Shown here: positions 1 to 64,000 of the stretch, piece by piece
How positions within the stretch are numbered: the first letter of the stretch is position 1
Layout of the letters: every line of letters begins with the position of its first letter
From: Armadillidium nasatum
Taxonomy: Eukaryota > Arthropoda > Malacostraca > Isopoda > Armadillidiidae
Assembly (NCBI GenBank): GCA_009176605.1
Contig: SEYY01023095.1
Location: 7,501-71,500 of the forward strand
Direction: 5' to 3'
DNA length: 64,000 nt
The notes under the pieces: model-generated
Told to the model about the DNA's origin: nothing
The model's input: only the letters and a program-made list of their open reading frames with translations
Databases searched by the model: none
Program-made: the position numbers and the translations under genes

Positions 1-2936
<2,936 letters not shown>

Positions 2937-5900
2937 GACCACTATCTGATCATCATCCCATCCTTTAGCCCGACTCCTCCGCACCCCTCTTCATCTAGAT
3001 GGAGATATGACTGTGTGGATTGGTATTTTCATCAGGCTACTTACTTTCCCATCTTTCCAGTAACTACCTTGTTCCCGTAACCAGCTGATGCTTTCACCCA
3101 TTTTCAGAAAGCGTTCCTCCAGGCAGCAAAAGTCCATATACCCTGTGCTTCTTAGTCCCTTAAGTCGACCACTCCTTGGTGGAACCGAGAATGTGCTCGG
3201 GCTAATCGTGAAAAGCGAAAATTATATAGGGTATATAAATTAACTCCCATACCTTCCAACATGATTCTTTATAAAGCTTCGGGCTCTTGATCCTGGTGTA
3301 TCTATCGCAAAACGGGGAAACAATATTTCCGCAACTATGCCTCCACCATCAATTCCTCTACCCCTGTCTCGTCAGTCCACAAGGTTGTGCGGAAAATCTC
3401 CTTTAAATACTATACTGCACCGCCTCTCCTCTTGGGTTATGGCACCCACCCGGGGTTATTGCTGATGAGCTAGGTTATCACTTCACTTCCTGCTTCAGCT
3501 GGTCCTGTTATCATGAACCTTTTCGTTCTGACTGCTTGAGGGTGACGACAACAGACTTTTCAGCTCCCCCATTGACCTTTCCTACAACAGTTTATTCACC
3601 AAAGCAGAGTTCCAGAAGACCCTCCATCTTTGCAAAGATGGGACTCCTGGCCCAGATGGTATTTCCTTCCAGATGTTGCATGTTCATCCTACCATTGTTG
3701 CTTTCCTTATCAGCCTCTACAGTCGAATTTGGGTGGAGGGCGTTTTTCCTCCAGTCTGGCTTTCTGTTTATTTTGTTCCACATCCCAAACCTGGGGAGGA
3801 CCATATTGCTTCCAATAACCATCGTCCCATCTCTCTCACTAGTAACACATGCAAGCTGATGGAGAGAATGGTGGCTTCGCGTCTTGTACCACGTTGGAGC
3901 AACTCCATGCCTTTTCCAACTCTCAGTTTGGTTTCCATTACTATCGATCTACCCTGGATCCGCTCCTTCGTTTGGATCATGACATACGTGAGGCATTTGT
4001 TTCTAACAAAAAAGACTTGGTAGTTTTCTTTGATCCCGAAAAGGCGTATGACAGCACATGGAGGGTGGGGGTTTTACGTAACCTTCACCTCTTGGGCTTC
4101 AGGGAACACCTTACCCTCTTCCTTCAGTTATTGATGTCGGATTGAACATTTCGGGTCCGTTGTGGCACCACCCTACCCCGGCGTTTTTGTTATAGATGAG
4201 GGGGTGCCGCACGGCGGTGCACTCACTGTGTTGCTTTTCGCAATAGGTTTCAAAGGTGTCATCGATGCCATCCCGATCTTGATCCGCTGCTCCATCTATA
4301 TTAACGATCTTGCGTTGTACGTCTCTGGTGCGTCAACTTCAGCTTGCCATCGACCGGGTTTCCTCCTGGTGTGCTGCACGTGGCTTTACGTTCTCCACTT
4401 CCGGAAAAATCACCGTCGGAGTGGTCGAGTACACCATCACCCTATCTTTCACCTTTATGGCTCCCCTATCGGTGTGGTGCCGACAGTGAGATTCTTGGGA
4501 CTGTTGCTCGATGAGCGCTTCACGTACCTCCCTCACATTTTATATCTCTAGGCTAGTTGCCGCCGTTCCTTAGATCTCTTACGGCACCTCACCTCTAAGA
4601 CTTGAAGTCCGTCAGAATCACCATGCTCCACCTATACATCATGCTGGTTCTGGCTAAACTGGACTATGTTTGTGCCGTCTACGGGCAAACCTTCAAGTCC
4701 TACCTACGCCTTCTCGACCTGATTCAGACTGAGGGTCTGCGGATAGCCACCGAAGCCTTTCTTTATTCTCCAAAGGAGAGCCTGGAGGTGGAGGCCGGGA
4801 TGATACGCTTGTCTCTGCAGAGGGAACAGCTCATGAGTTCTCTGTTCCTCCGTACTCAGGTTCCTAATTCATTAGCCTTAACCACTTTCATCGAACGCAT
4901 TCATCTCGTTCCTTCTTATTGGCCTTTGCGGGAGTTGTAACTTCCATCTATGCTTTCCTTGGCTTCCTTCTGCGGGTGGTCATGTAATTCGATTTCAGCT
5001 CCTCCTCTTTGCTGTCGGTGTGTCCGCCTCCTGTTTGCGCTGGGATCCTCTCTCCTCCCAAATCAGAGGTACTCCCGGTTGTGTTGAGTGATTCCTTTCT
5101 GTGCCACCGGGACTTCCACAGCGACTCCTCATCTGATGGTTTCAAAACGGATGATGGTGTTGGGGCCTCAGCAGTGTTTCCGGACTTCACTGTGTCCCAC
5201 TCCCTTCCATCTTATTCGTCTGTTTTCCCGGCAAAATTGTTAGAGGTGCTTATAGCTGTGGACAGACTATGTCACATCTAACCCGAGAGTAACTATATCA
5301 TCTTTTCCGATTCGAAAAGCACTCTCCAAGAGCTGTTTCACCCTTTGACTCGAAACCCTTTGGTCTCTGCCACTCAAAAGTATATTGGTTCTTCCTGTGT
5401 GAAGAAGAAACGTATTACGCTGTGTTGGGTCCCTTCCCATGTCGGTGTTCCTGGAAACGAACAGTTCGATAGGGTGGTCCGGCATGCTGCTTCTCATAGG
5501 GTGTCAAATGCTCAATACCTCCCTCCTGCTGTTCGTGTGGGCCACTTCCCTGCTACAGATATTTATGTTTCCGTGCGTTGGGGTTTTCTTTCTGACTGGC
5601 AAGGTTGCTGGAAGGAGGATACTCGCTGCTTCAAGCTCCGGACCGTCAAGCCCGTCATTGGCCGGTGGTTTTCGTGTCCACGAACGCCTATTGGAGGTGT
5701 TCCTGTCTTGATTGCCTCTGGGTCATACTCACCTTACTCGTGGCTTCCTTATGGCTCGTGAGGCTCCTCCATCTTGCCCATTTTGCTCCGCCTGTTTCTC
5801 TTTTTCGGTTGTTCATTTCTTGGTGGTCGGCTTGCCGTCTCTGCCCTTCGACGTCAGTATTTACCTGATCTGCTCCATATCCCTCTCCGGCACCGCTTAA

Positions 5901-6120
5901 CACATATCTTATCCGAATCTGCCCACTTTCGTAGAGATCGTGTTTTTGCATACCTATTGACCTTAAACATTTTAAACAAAATGAAATCTTTCTTCCTGTT
6001 CGTCTTCCGTTTTGTTTAGGGATTCACCATGTTATTACTTTATTGACACGATATAGCCGTACTCCAGTGAGCTGTGGTGGTCCCTGTTCATTTACACTAA
6101 AAAAAAATTATTATTCCTGT

Positions 6121-6147
6121 AATTATTATTATTATTATTATTATTTG
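6121..6147. repeat. (ATT)n run followed by T-rich tract
   Basis: Nine ATT units, then about 65 bp of nearly pure T to 6220, in the 3' UTR region of the I-like LINE. Confidence 0.9.
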
Positions 6148-6485
6148 CTCTTTTTTTTTTTTTTTAATTTTTTTATTTTTTTTTTTTTTTTTTTTTTTTT
6201 TTATTTATTTTTCATTAATTTTTACTGTTATTTTCAATATTATCTTTAAGGAGGTAGTTTAGGTTAAGGTTGACTTTTTAAAAAAAATTAAGTATCCAGT
6301 GTTTGTTTCTCTAGTTATAAACTTAATTTTAATAATAATTCATATTAATTTTGTATTCATTTATTGGGCTCAAAGGACGAATTCGTCTCCCTAAGACGTC
6401 CATTTCAGTATAGTATTATTACATATAAGGTATACAATTTTTGTTTGTACAACTTTGTAACTGGAAAAATGAAAAAAGATTAAAG

Positions 6486-6486
<1 letters not shown>

Positions 6487-6543
<57 letters not shown>
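6487..6543. repeat. (ATT)n array, 57 bp, probable LINE tail
   Basis: Follows GATTAAAGATT, a common 3' end of jockey-superfamily LINEs, so read as the tail of the I-like element. Confidence 0.8.
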
Positions 6544-6544
<1 letters not shown>

Positions 6545-7078
6545 CTTACTGTACTTTATTTCCTCTGAAGTTCACATTGGACTCAAAGTGGTTTCTGTAC
6601 CCCATTTTTTACATGAGTTTGTGGGTAGCCCACTACACAGCCCTCCCCATTTAGCCAGACTTTGGACCGTCTTGCATTTTTGTTTTACCTCAGTATGCAT
6701 GGCTGGGTTACACAAACAAAAAGAAATAAAAATCATATGACGTTCATCAAAACTAAATTTGATGATGCTTTGGTGTGTTTGTGGTATGTGACATTGTTTC
6801 CTTTTCTGTTCATGATATTTATTACTCTTGAATTAATGAAATTAGTCAGCCCTCACTGTCAGATACCAACACACAAACTCATAATTAACAAATTACTACA
6901 GGGTAAGTGCTTTCTATTCAAGGCATTTATTAAAACAAAATCTTTCACACTTGATATTTAATTCCATTGTCAAATAAGATCTTACTAAGGAGTTACAGCT
7001 TACTACATAGATAACTGGTGTTTAGAATGTTTTATTAACCTTCAAACGTTTTCTTGGGCATCACACTGCACACAGAAT
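6544..7078. other. No recognised feature
   Basis: 535 bp of AT-rich DNA between the LINE tail and a decayed hAT transposase. No open frame with recognisable homology on either strand; it may include the 5' part of the hAT element. Confidence 0.5.
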
Positions 7079-8230
7079 TATGGAGGAATACGAACAAATC
7101 AATGGATTTTTACAATCTAAGATTTCAAACATAACTATTAATGCTACAAATATGAATTTTGCCTTTTCACTATCAGGAGTTTCTGAAATAACCATTGTTG
7201 AAGATTAAAATGTGGACTTGAAAAGTAATGATTTAGATATCAGTTCTGAAACAGCACTAACAACCAAACTTTATTCCTGATTTGCTCATACTTTGCAGTT
7301 TGTAGTAAAGGATTGTCTCGAAGAAGCAGGAAAATTAGGTATAACATTGGGAAATGTTTTTAAAGTTGGTATATTTTGTGCACAAATTGACATTGAGTAC
7401 AGATGTTCTAGAAGGAGAAAAAATTTAGAATCTAGTTGTGCTACTAGCTGGAATTTGCAAATTAAATTTTAGAAGATAAGTTTGGAAGGGGTTCCAACTC
7501 TTGGAGCATATGACCGAAATATTTTTAATGATATGATAGAAGCTTTTAAACAGCTTGAGGATACAGCTGGCTCAAGCATAACTATCCCATGTGTCCGAGG
7601 CCTAAATTATCACCTTGAGCAGCTGCATTTAAGATAAAATAGTGCTCTGGTATTTGGACTGAAAAAAAACATACAAGAACGTCTTTAGTTGTATGAAAAA
7701 ATAATTAGACAAGTGTGAAAGATTCTATGTTTAAGGTGAACTGGTGTGCAGAAGAGGAAAAAGTAACCATAAAGCCTTCCTTATTAGCGACAGCACAGTT
7801 CTTTTTCAAGGAAGTTGTAAAAGAGCCTAACATCAATTTTGCTTTATAAGAGGATAAATTTGAATCAAGTTCAGGAAACTCTCCATTAAAAAGGAAGATT
7901 ATGTTCAGCTTTGCGTCTTCCTCAACTCAAAACTATCCAGACTCAAACCAAATGCAATAGCATATTAATGTTGATTTTGTATTAGGGGAGAAAGTGAAGT
8001 ACTGACATATTGGAAGAACCATGAGTTAACGTTTCCAACAAGGCAAAGGTGGCAGAGTAATATTTGGCTACCCATGCATCTTTTGTACCTGTGGAAAGAC
8101 TTTATCATCGCGAAAAATGTTTTTCACCCTGACAGATGTGTGTTGACTGACAATTTTGAAACATTAATGCCCACACATTGCACAGCAACAGGACGCGTAA
8201 ATTGTGTGCAGCATTGTACTAGTTCGTTGA
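7079..8230 (+). pseudogene. Decayed hAT transposase (BED-finger/ZBED-like)
   Basis: Broken coding sequence of a hAT DNA transposon. Frame pieces include FAHTLQFVVKDCLEEAGKLG (from 7281), SSCATSWNLQIKF and AYDRNIFNDMIEAFKQLED (to about 7570). Near the end come YWKNHELTFPT (8004-8036) and CVLTDNFETLM (8139-8171), typical of the hAT dimerisation domain (the usual SVPVERLFS box is frame-shifted between them). At least half a dozen stops and frameshifts. A partial second copy lies at 58253-58720. Terminal inverted repeats were not identified here. Confidence 0.75.
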
Positions 8231-9468
<1,238 letters not shown>

Positions 9469-9574
9469 GTTTTATTAATTTGAATTTTAGAAATATTGTA
9501 ATCCACATTAACCATTTTGTGTATTTTCATTAGAAAGCATGAAAAAAACTTATAATATGTTAAACAATTATGAT

Positions 9575-11810
9575 TTTGGGGTCCCGACAAGAGGGTAAAA
9601 AGTTTTCAGTTTCTGAAAAATTTATCGAAACTAAGATTACAACAAAATGCAAGAGAGTTTACAAATTATATAAAAAATTTAGAGTTTGTTCATACCAATC
9701 AACTCTGCATGAATTCTTTTTTCATTTTCTTAAGGTATTTTTTCCTATTAAGCAGAACTGTTTGAGCAAATTCTGTTTCTGTTCCTCATCCTTTGTTAAA
9801 GAGTAATTAAATTCTTTTAATAGTGCAATTGCACGTTCCGCCCGATCATTGAAGACTGGAATGTTGACCACAGTTTCCTTTGCTTTATTGAAACCTTCAT
9901 CTTCATGCCACTTCCTGTAAGAATTTTAGATCGAAACCAAATGCGTGGAAGAAAGATGCTGTCTTGCATGTTACGAAATCTGCCAGACCTTTCGAAAGAA
10001 GATTATCATTGTTTATCACTGCTGGCCTCTTGTAATTTGATTTCGATGCTGGTTTTCCAAGATTCGTTATCATCTCAGCCTTTTCTTTCTCTTCGATCTC
10101 CTCATTAAAGAAAGACATGGCAATTAGAGCTTCTGAGACATACCATAGATGTCGACACACATATGTGCAACAATACTACATGGAAATCTTGCCTTGGCGA
10201 ATGCTTCGCTATCACACAGGAATTACAGATCAATAGATTCGGCAATGATTGAATTTGCTGCTCGGCTCCAATCTTTAATGTAGATAAGGGACACAAAATA
10301 ACGCTACAGATGTGAGACCATCCAACTCACGAGTAGACATCTTGAACTGATGTTTGAAGAGAATCACTTTCAGGGAGTAGATGACTTTCACCATCCAATG
10401 TGCATGATGGATAACGCCAGGATCTTTGATTAAAATGTCTGTAACTGAAGCTTCTAAGAATGAGAACCAGCTGGAGCAGTTCTTTGTAATCGTCTCGCTG
10501 ATGTGTCGTGTTCATCAAATCTCTTGCCAACATGCTTGCCTTCTCTCTTATAGTTCTTTGATTGTGTTATTTATTGGCTTGATTAAAATTATTTGGCTGT
10601 ACATTTGACAGGTCGACCGTTTTCTATTGAGCATTGAATCGTTTAAATATGAGTATGTCAGGTCTAGCTGAGGGACCATATTCATATTTAATCACGTTAC
10701 TAAGAATAACCTCATAAATGGGATGTCGATATGCGAAGTAGAATAGTTCTCTGCCAAGAGCTTTTTCTATACGAAAACGCAAGCACCAACATGAACTCCG
10801 GTGTTTGACGCTGTTGAATCAAATGGCAGTCCCAGCACTCGCTCTTCTAACTTGTGTTCCCTGATTAAGGTAAAGCATGCACTATTTTAGGAATGCCCAA
10901 CTACTTCTCTTTACCCGCACCAGAAATGAGAACAGCAACTCGTTCAACACTCCATCTTATTCTCAATATCAGGTAAGAGTTTACCGTCCCAGTGCAAGAT
11001 AAGAGGATGCCCCAGACAAAAATTTTCATTTTCATACGATTGAGCAGTTGTTTTTCTGTGCGCCTGGCGCGTGCTGTAAATAGTGCTAGAAGAAATAGAC
11101 AGATTATTCACGTCATGGCCTAGTGATTTAGGCTTTGCAGCTTATGCCATAACTGCATTCCGATAGGAAACATTCAGTCGATCGTGAGATCGCATTATTA
11201 ATCGCTTTTTGGTATTACTCTTGGAGGTGGAAACGCAAAACGCAACTTTTCATCAGTGACATAAAAGTCACTCGATAGTGATGTATCACTCTCCAAAACC
11301 ACGATATCGTTTTTTTGTTCTGTATTTTTCTTGCCTTCTCTTGCTGTTTTTTTAAAAATCTTCTGCTCTCTTTTCTTTCCTCATGTCCATAAAATACTGT
11401 TTCATGTTAATCTAGCCAATACTGCATGACTTTCGATTATGATGCTGCATCTCCAGAAATTGTATGTCTTCCTGATTCTGTATCATCTCTTTGGCATTTA
11501 CATTAACAATATCATAGTTATTTCAAATTTCGTTCTTGAATGTCTCCTCCTTTATTCGATATGACTCTGATTTCTTCGATTTATTCTTTACAAGCAGATC
11601 ATACTCCTTGAGAAGGTATTCCATCTTCCTTAAGGCAGAATCCCGACACATAGTGGATATTACTGCTCTCTCTCAATACTTGAGAATAGGATACAGACAT
11701 AGGTTAAGGGATTTGGTACGGCCCAAATTTTGCTTTTATTTTATAAAAAAAACTTCTTGAGAAGCTGCAACTTTGTTGGAAGAGAACTTGTTGTAATATC
11801 GGGGTCCGTC
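9575..11810 (-). pseudogene. Decayed coding region of an unidentified repeat-associated invertebrate family
   Basis: On -, pieces of one long protein in order: MCRDSALRKMEYLLKEYDLL (about 11650-11590), RELFYFAYRHPIYEVILSNV (about 10750-10690), LARDLMNTTHQRDDYKELLQ (about 10530-10470), RYFVSLIYIKDWSRAA, RHLWYVSEALIAMSFFNEEI, KGLADFVTCKTASFFHAFGF, VFNDRAERAIALLKEFNYSL and TKDEEQKQNLLKQF (about 9770). The box CRHHxYE...GPxxxLFKRF (here YRHPIYE...ARPDILIFKRF) and the NDxAERG...TKDEEQKQ box resemble a family of uncharacterised, multicopy invertebrate proteins I remember, probably from a mobile element. The frame is open only in pieces. Function unknown. Confidence 0.5.
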
Positions 11811-11858
11811 TGCCGGACAAGAAATACTTCAGTTCTTGATCTTGTGGTCATCTGAAGA

Positions 11859-11880
11859 AGAAGAAGAAGAAAAAAAAAAG
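11859..11880. repeat. Short (GAA)n/A run
   Basis: Purine-only run (GAAGAAGAAGAAGA then A-rich). Confidence 0.8.
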
Positions 11881-11951
11881 TTTACCATTTATTGCTACTT
11901 TCACAACAAATAACCTAACACATTTAATAAAAAAATATTTAGGTATGCATA

Positions 11952-12577
<626 letters not shown>

Positions 12578-12666
<89 letters not shown>
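12578..12666. repeat. (TA)n array, 89 bp
   Basis: Directly 3' of the SINE. Confidence 0.99.
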
Positions 12667-12669
<3 letters not shown>

Positions 12670-12937
12670 TGAATACCCTAATTGTTGTATAATAAACTAC
12701 GACAACGGAGCATACGATCTTATTCATAGCTCCGATATGAGTGAAGTGAGAAGAGAGAGAGAGAGAAAAAAAAATACGCGTCGGGACACGAAAGTTTACC
12801 CGGGGACACCTCTATATTCTTGTATCGTGTTTATAGTTGTACAAGCCTTTTTTCTCGAAATGATTCACAATATGAATCATGTGGATCAAAGTTATCAAAA
12901 TAATTTATTTTTTCCAATAGAATGATGAAACACACTA
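12667..12937. other. No recognised feature between two (TA)n arrays
   Basis: 270 bp. An 86-codon + frame exists (from 12665) but its start is inside the microsatellite and it matches nothing I recognise. Confidence 0.4.
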
Positions 12938-59777
<46,840 letters not shown>

Positions 59778-59794
59778 CTTTAAGAAATAAGAGA

Positions 59795-59918
<124 letters not shown>

Positions 59919-60129
59919 AATTTAATGTACAATAACAAATCAAACAGAGGCATATGTTTAATTTCAATAATGAAAAAAACAAAAATATCAATTAGAATAT
60001 ATGGAACTTTTGTAATAATTTATTTATCCTAAATAAAGTGCTACAAATTGCTGAATTGCCATATAAAAAATACTGCCAAATATACTATAGTCTTTAAGTA
60101 ATTTTAAAATGAAAAGAAAACAAGTAACG

Positions 60130-60870
60130 ATAATAATATATCAGACAAAGAAAGTGGAGAAAACAGAAAAGAGAAGATTGTTACCAACTCTGAGTATGCT
60201 ACGAAAAAAAAAGAACATGAAATGTACTCAAAATAAGAGAAAGTATAAAGCTAGTAATGATAGGCTCAGTATGTAGAAAGAGATGTGGAAGAGTGTATCA
60301 GAAGATCAACCTTAGGTAAAGCATATTCTATACTACGATGAACAACCCCTCTTTAAAAAGTAAGTAATTGTTATGTGAGAAGATTCCCTAAAAAAACCAA
60401 TTTCATAGAAATTTTCTTGGTGAGAGAAGCAATATAATCCTTACAAGAAAGATCTTAAAAAAATACCAAGAATATTAAGGATATAAGAATGTTTGAATGA
60501 AGTGTTTATAAACAAATTATATGTATATGAAAGATTACATTCAGTGGATAGATAACGGATTAAAGTGCTTGAACAAATGAATAAAGCCATTTTTACAATC
60601 CCAGATAGAAATACAAGAAATTCAAAGTCAGTTGCGGCTTCAAGAGAGAGAGAGAGAGAGATGGCATTAGCCATTTGTTACGTAAATTCTTTTAAAAAGG
60701 AAAAGTCGAAAATAATATTGAAGATTATAATGATTAATGAGGTAAACGAGAATAAATGATTAAGACAGAAAATCACTAATAAAAAAAAGAAGGGTAAGAG
60801 ATAAAACAGGTCAATATAACAATTGGTAGACATCAAGGATGAACAGTGGTCATCTTCAACATCTTTTTCT
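60130..60870 (-). mobile_element. Strongly decayed J1 fragment
   Basis: Recognisable by order and wording shared with intact copies: GAACAACCCCT, ACAAGAAAGATCTTAAAAAA / ATACCAAGAATATTAAGGAT (60440-60480), CATTAATGA..., GAACAGTGGTCATCTTCAAC (60841-60862). An (AG)n run lies at 60643-60661. Confidence 0.65.
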
Positions 60871-60879
60871 GTCTTTTTT

Positions 60880-61545
60880 TTTTTTTTGCCAGTGCTCATG
60901 GGATGAATCCTTTTTTTTAGGAGGAGGCAACAGAAATACAAAAAATAAAAGAAAAACCGCCCAAGCCCGAGTCTAACACAAACCTCTCTAGTGAGTGCAG
61001 CGGTGGCTTTAAAGAGAAAGATTAAATGCGGTAGGAAAAACAGGTGGCAGAGAGTTCCACAGAACAAAAGTGGTTGGAAACGACGCACCACAATGGGCAA
61101 CCCTGGGGTTAACTATATTTACGCAAAATTCATGAAAGAATGGCAACCTTTGTGTTACAAGGGTAACACAATGGTGATGGAATGTGAGAGGTCAATTTAC
61201 CTCGGCACCTGCCATTGTAGTACCTATAGAAAAGAAATGTGTATCAATATCACATCAAAGAGTTTAAGAGCCAAGTAAGTTTGAAAGTAGCGGACAGTTT
61301 ATTAACCTTTTAGCTTTAGACTCAATCACATCCAAAAGAAGGTTGGAACCAGAGCTACTGCATATGTGAACAGTACTCCATACAAAAGAGGATAAGACCC
61401 TTATATAATTGAAGCAACTGTTCAGAAGAAAAAGTTTCCTTCCATCTGAACAGTATTCCCAGCTTCTTCGAAGCCGTCTTAGTAACCATTGTTATATACG
61501 GTTTCCAAGATAGTTTATTGTTTATATTCACACCACCAAACTATC
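60880..61545 (-). mobile_element. J2 LINE 3' fragment
   Basis: Matches the J2 3' region: AGGAGGCAACAGAAATAC, ACCTCTCTAGTGAGTGCAG, and the TGCCATTGTAGTACCTATAG box near 61210 shared with 22250 and 57350. Truncated at about 61545 against a + strand J1. Confidence 0.75.
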
Positions 61546-61547
61546 CG

Positions 61548-63010
61548 TCTTTGCCTTTCTACTTCGACGACCTTCCCTTTTTGCTGGAAACGTGCCCTCA
61601 TTCAATCTGTGCCGAAGAAGAGGGACCCCTCTCAACACTCTAACTACCATCTAATTTCTTTAACCTCCGTTCTTTCTAAAGTTTTCGAATCTATCCTTAA
61701 CAGGAAAATTTGGAAACAACTTAATTTTTCTAATGTTTTCTCTGATCGTCAGTATGGCTTTTGTAAAGAACGTTCTGCTGGTAATCTTCTTTCCCTACTT
61801 TCTGACTCTTAGCCCTCCGCTCTTCGGGGTTTCGGTGAATCTTTCGCTGTGGCGCTAGACATATCGAAAGCCTTCGATAGAGTCTGGCACAAAGCTTTGA
61901 TTTCCAAACTTCCCTCTTTTGGAATCTATCCTTCTCTCGATAATTCCCTTTCCGGTCGTTCTATAACAGCTGTTGTTGACGGCCACATTTCTTCCTATAA
62001 ATCTATAAATAGTTGTGTTCCTCAAGGATCTGTCCTATCTCCAGCTCTTTTCCTAATTTTCATCAATGATCTTCTCTCTATTACTTCGTCTCCTATACAC
62101 TCCTATGCCGATGACTCCACCCTTCATTACTCCTTTCAATTTGAAAGACGTCCCTCCCAACATCAGTTGATAGATTCAAGAAGGATAGCCTTGGAGCAAC
62201 TGACCTCTGAATCTTTCTCATATTTCAAATTGGGGCAGAGAAAAAATGGTCGTTTCCAATGCCTCAAAAACTCAATTCCTCCTTCTTTCTGCTCGACACA
62301 ATCTTCCACACAACTCTGATATCTTTTTAGAAAACACTCAACTCAAACCTTCATCTGTCCTCAATATTCTTGGTGTATCTTTTTCTCGTGATCTTTCTTG
62401 GAAAGATCACATTATTTCTCTCTCTAAACAAGCCTCTAAGAGGTTGGGAGTTTTGAGGCGCCTTCGCGGATTTTTTACGCCACCCCAGTTGCATGCTCTG
62501 TATAGGGGCATTGTTCGCCCCTGTATATGGTACGCCTCACACATCTGGGGTGGTTCCACACATACAGCTCTTCTCGAAAATTTGGAATCTAGGACCATTC
62601 GTCTTAAAAACTCTTTTGCTCTTACTAACTCTCTCCAATCTCTTTCTTCCCGTCGAATTGTTGCGTCACTCTCTCTATACTATCTCTAATACAACGGACA
62701 TTGCTCTTTTAAACTCTCACGTCGCATACCTCCTCCATTGAGAAGTTCTTCTGCGAAACGACTTTCTACACAGTCTCATCCTTTCTCTGTCCAACTCTCC
62801 GACCCCAGACTTAACCGCTATGCTCAATCTTACATGTACTCTACTGGTAAAGTCTGGAACACACTCCCTTTATCTGTTTTCCCAACTTCCTTTGACTTGC
62901 ACACTTTTAAGGGTAGTGTGTCGGGTCACGTCGGCCATTAGCGACCAGATTCAGATTGTTCCCCAATTCTGGTGGAATTTGGTGGGCTTCCGGTCTTTGC
63001 CCACCAGAGG
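61548..63010 (+). mobile_element. J1 LINE, RT to 3' end, + strand
   Basis: Encodes RT fingers (LISLTSVLSKVFESILNRKI), ALDISKAFDRVWHKALISKL (motif A, 61849 on), NSCVPQGSVLSPALFLIFIN, HSYADDSTLHYSF (YADD near 62105), [59 protein letters not shown], then 3' UTR ending CTTTGCCCACCAGAGGAG, then (TA)n. Only a few frame breaks, so relatively young. Confidence 0.9.
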
Positions 63011-63017
63011 AGACAAA

Positions 63018-63153
<136 letters not shown>

Positions 63154-63159
63154 AATGCT

Positions 63160-63775
63160 ATTTGTTTGAAGCGAGATATAGCCTCTCCAAACTTTGGGAA
63201 TTTTTGAAATTTCGTTAAAAATGGACCGTCTTGAAGGTTATATCTCGAAACCAACGAATCGCATTGAATAAAGTATTGAGAGGAATTTATAGCCCCTCCT
63301 CTATACACCTACCAAAAATAAACGTTATAGTTGTACTTTTTTGTTTTAATTTTTTTTTGTCCAAAAAGGTAGATTTAAAAAAAAAAAAAAAATCGATAGT
63401 TGTTCAGTTTTGGGCTTATAATATTTTTTCTATAACTCTGTGAAAAAAAGTCTGTTGCAAGTTTTTGTTGCCAATAGAATTCTGAATATACAGTACAAAT
63501 TTCAGGTCATTCCGAAAAGTGGTTTAGCCCGGGCATTCATTTGAAAAGGGTCAAATTTCAAAAAAAAATAAAAAATAAAAAAAAAAATAAAAAAAACTTT
63601 TAATACGCTAAAAATGTACTTTTTTCACCGGGGAAAAAGCAATATACACTGAAAATTTCAGGAAAATCGTCTGAAAATTTTAAAAAATTTGAAATTGGAT
63701 TGTCCCCTCAAGTATAATTTTTCATTTTAACCCCGGCAAGCAAACCCCGGTTTTCCCTGATTATATATTCAAAGC
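63160..63775 (-). mobile_element. Repeat related to the hAT-like end at 20969
   Basis: On - it reads GGTTTGCTTGCCGGGGTTAA, CTTGAGGGGACAATCC and CCTGAAATTTTCAGTGTAT, matching GGTTTGCCTGCCGGGGTTAA, CTTAAGGGGACAGTCT and CCTGAAATTTTCAGTGTAT at 21010-21135. The rest (63160-63600) has palindrome-like AT-rich text and no ORF. Confidence 0.6.
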
Positions 63776-64000
63776 CATTGACAAATAAAAAATGGAGAGT
63801 TTTACAAAGGGTTTACAATTTTTTTATTTTTTTTTTTTTATTTTTTTTTTTTTTAAAAGAAATTTTAAAATGATTCATAACAAGGTGTATTGTTTTTATC
63901 ATTTAAATATGGAAGTAAATGGGAAAAAAATATCTTTTAACATACTTTTATAATAGCACTGTAAGTATGTTAATACTATGAAATAAACATAGTTTTTAAG
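63776..64000. other. No recognised feature
   Basis: AT-rich with a poly-T stretch at 63818-63855. Confidence 0.5.

Larger units (their letters stand above)
2938..6543 (+). mobile_element. I-like LINE (endonuclease end, RT, RNase H), decayed
   Basis: Separate LINE type on +. It starts in the endonuclease (PLSDHHPILARLLR at about 2940). RT pieces: HPKPGEDHIASNNHRPISLT (3780-3840), DHDIREAFVSNKKDLVVFF (3975-4030), DEGVPHGGALTVLLFAIGF (4195-4250); the YADD box has become YINDLALY (4297-4320). A C-terminal RNase H follows with FKTDDGVGAS, SDSKSTLQEL (5304-5333) and WVPSHVGVPGNEQFDR (5426-5473), as in the I/Loa/R1 group. The 3' end is probably the (ATT)n run 6487-6543. Multiple frameshifts and stops. 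Confidence 0.82.

Noticed and set aside
12665-12925. 86-codon ORF as the missing PLPP N-terminal exon
   Set aside because: It lacks the expected EEIWLYKNP-type motif and hydrophobic helix, and its start lies in (TA)n.

Overview
The window is eukaryotic nuclear DNA: two spliced host genes face each other and almost everything else is mobile-element debris and (TA)n microsatellite. The mix of very abundant (TA)n, jockey/CR1-like LINEs whose C-terminal domain resembles those I associate with malacostracan crustacean genomes, AT-rich introns and decayed hAT elements suggests an arthropod, most likely a malacostracan crustacean. That placement is inference.

Host genes. On the + strand, four exons (13050-13197, 16706-16852, 17667-17834, 24217-24455) encode the C-terminal 233 residues of a PLPP4/PLPP5-type (PPAPDC1) lipid phosphate phosphatase with all three PAP2 motifs; the N-terminal exon(s) were not found. 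On the - strand, eight exons between 59777 and 28524 encode the C-terminal ~491 residues of an ATAD2/ATAD2B-type AAA+ bromodomain protein: end of the second AAA-like domain, linker, complete bromodomain, basic/acidic region, C-terminal helical region and stop. Its 5' part lies beyond 64000. The genes are convergent, with about 4.1 kb of AT-rich DNA between their stop codons.

Layout. 1-6.5 kb: two jockey/CR1-like LINE pieces (here called J1 and J2) and an I-like LINE with RNase H. 7-12.6 kb: decayed hAT transposase, a decayed unidentified coding region, a tRNA-derived SINE. 13-24.5 kb: the PLPP gene with LINEs, a SINE and a long pyrimidine tract in its introns. 24.5-28.5 kb: intergenic. 28.5-59.8 kb: the ATAD2-like gene, its introns holding a near full-length J1 (43004-46343), an older full-length J1 (52731-55293), a LINE carrying a nested hAT MITE, a miniature LTR-type element and a complex SINE. 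59.8-64 kb: more LINE pieces and a hAT-like end.

Main pattern. There are 28 (TA)n arrays of about 20 to 413 bp. They are not scattered at random. Six or seven touch the splice sites of the two host genes, and most others lie directly at the ends of LINE or SINE copies, often at both ends. The simplest reading is that the J LINEs, and SINEs perhaps using the same machinery, insert into or carry (TA)n, and that GTATAT-type donors and TATAG acceptors are where such arrays expand or persist inside genes.
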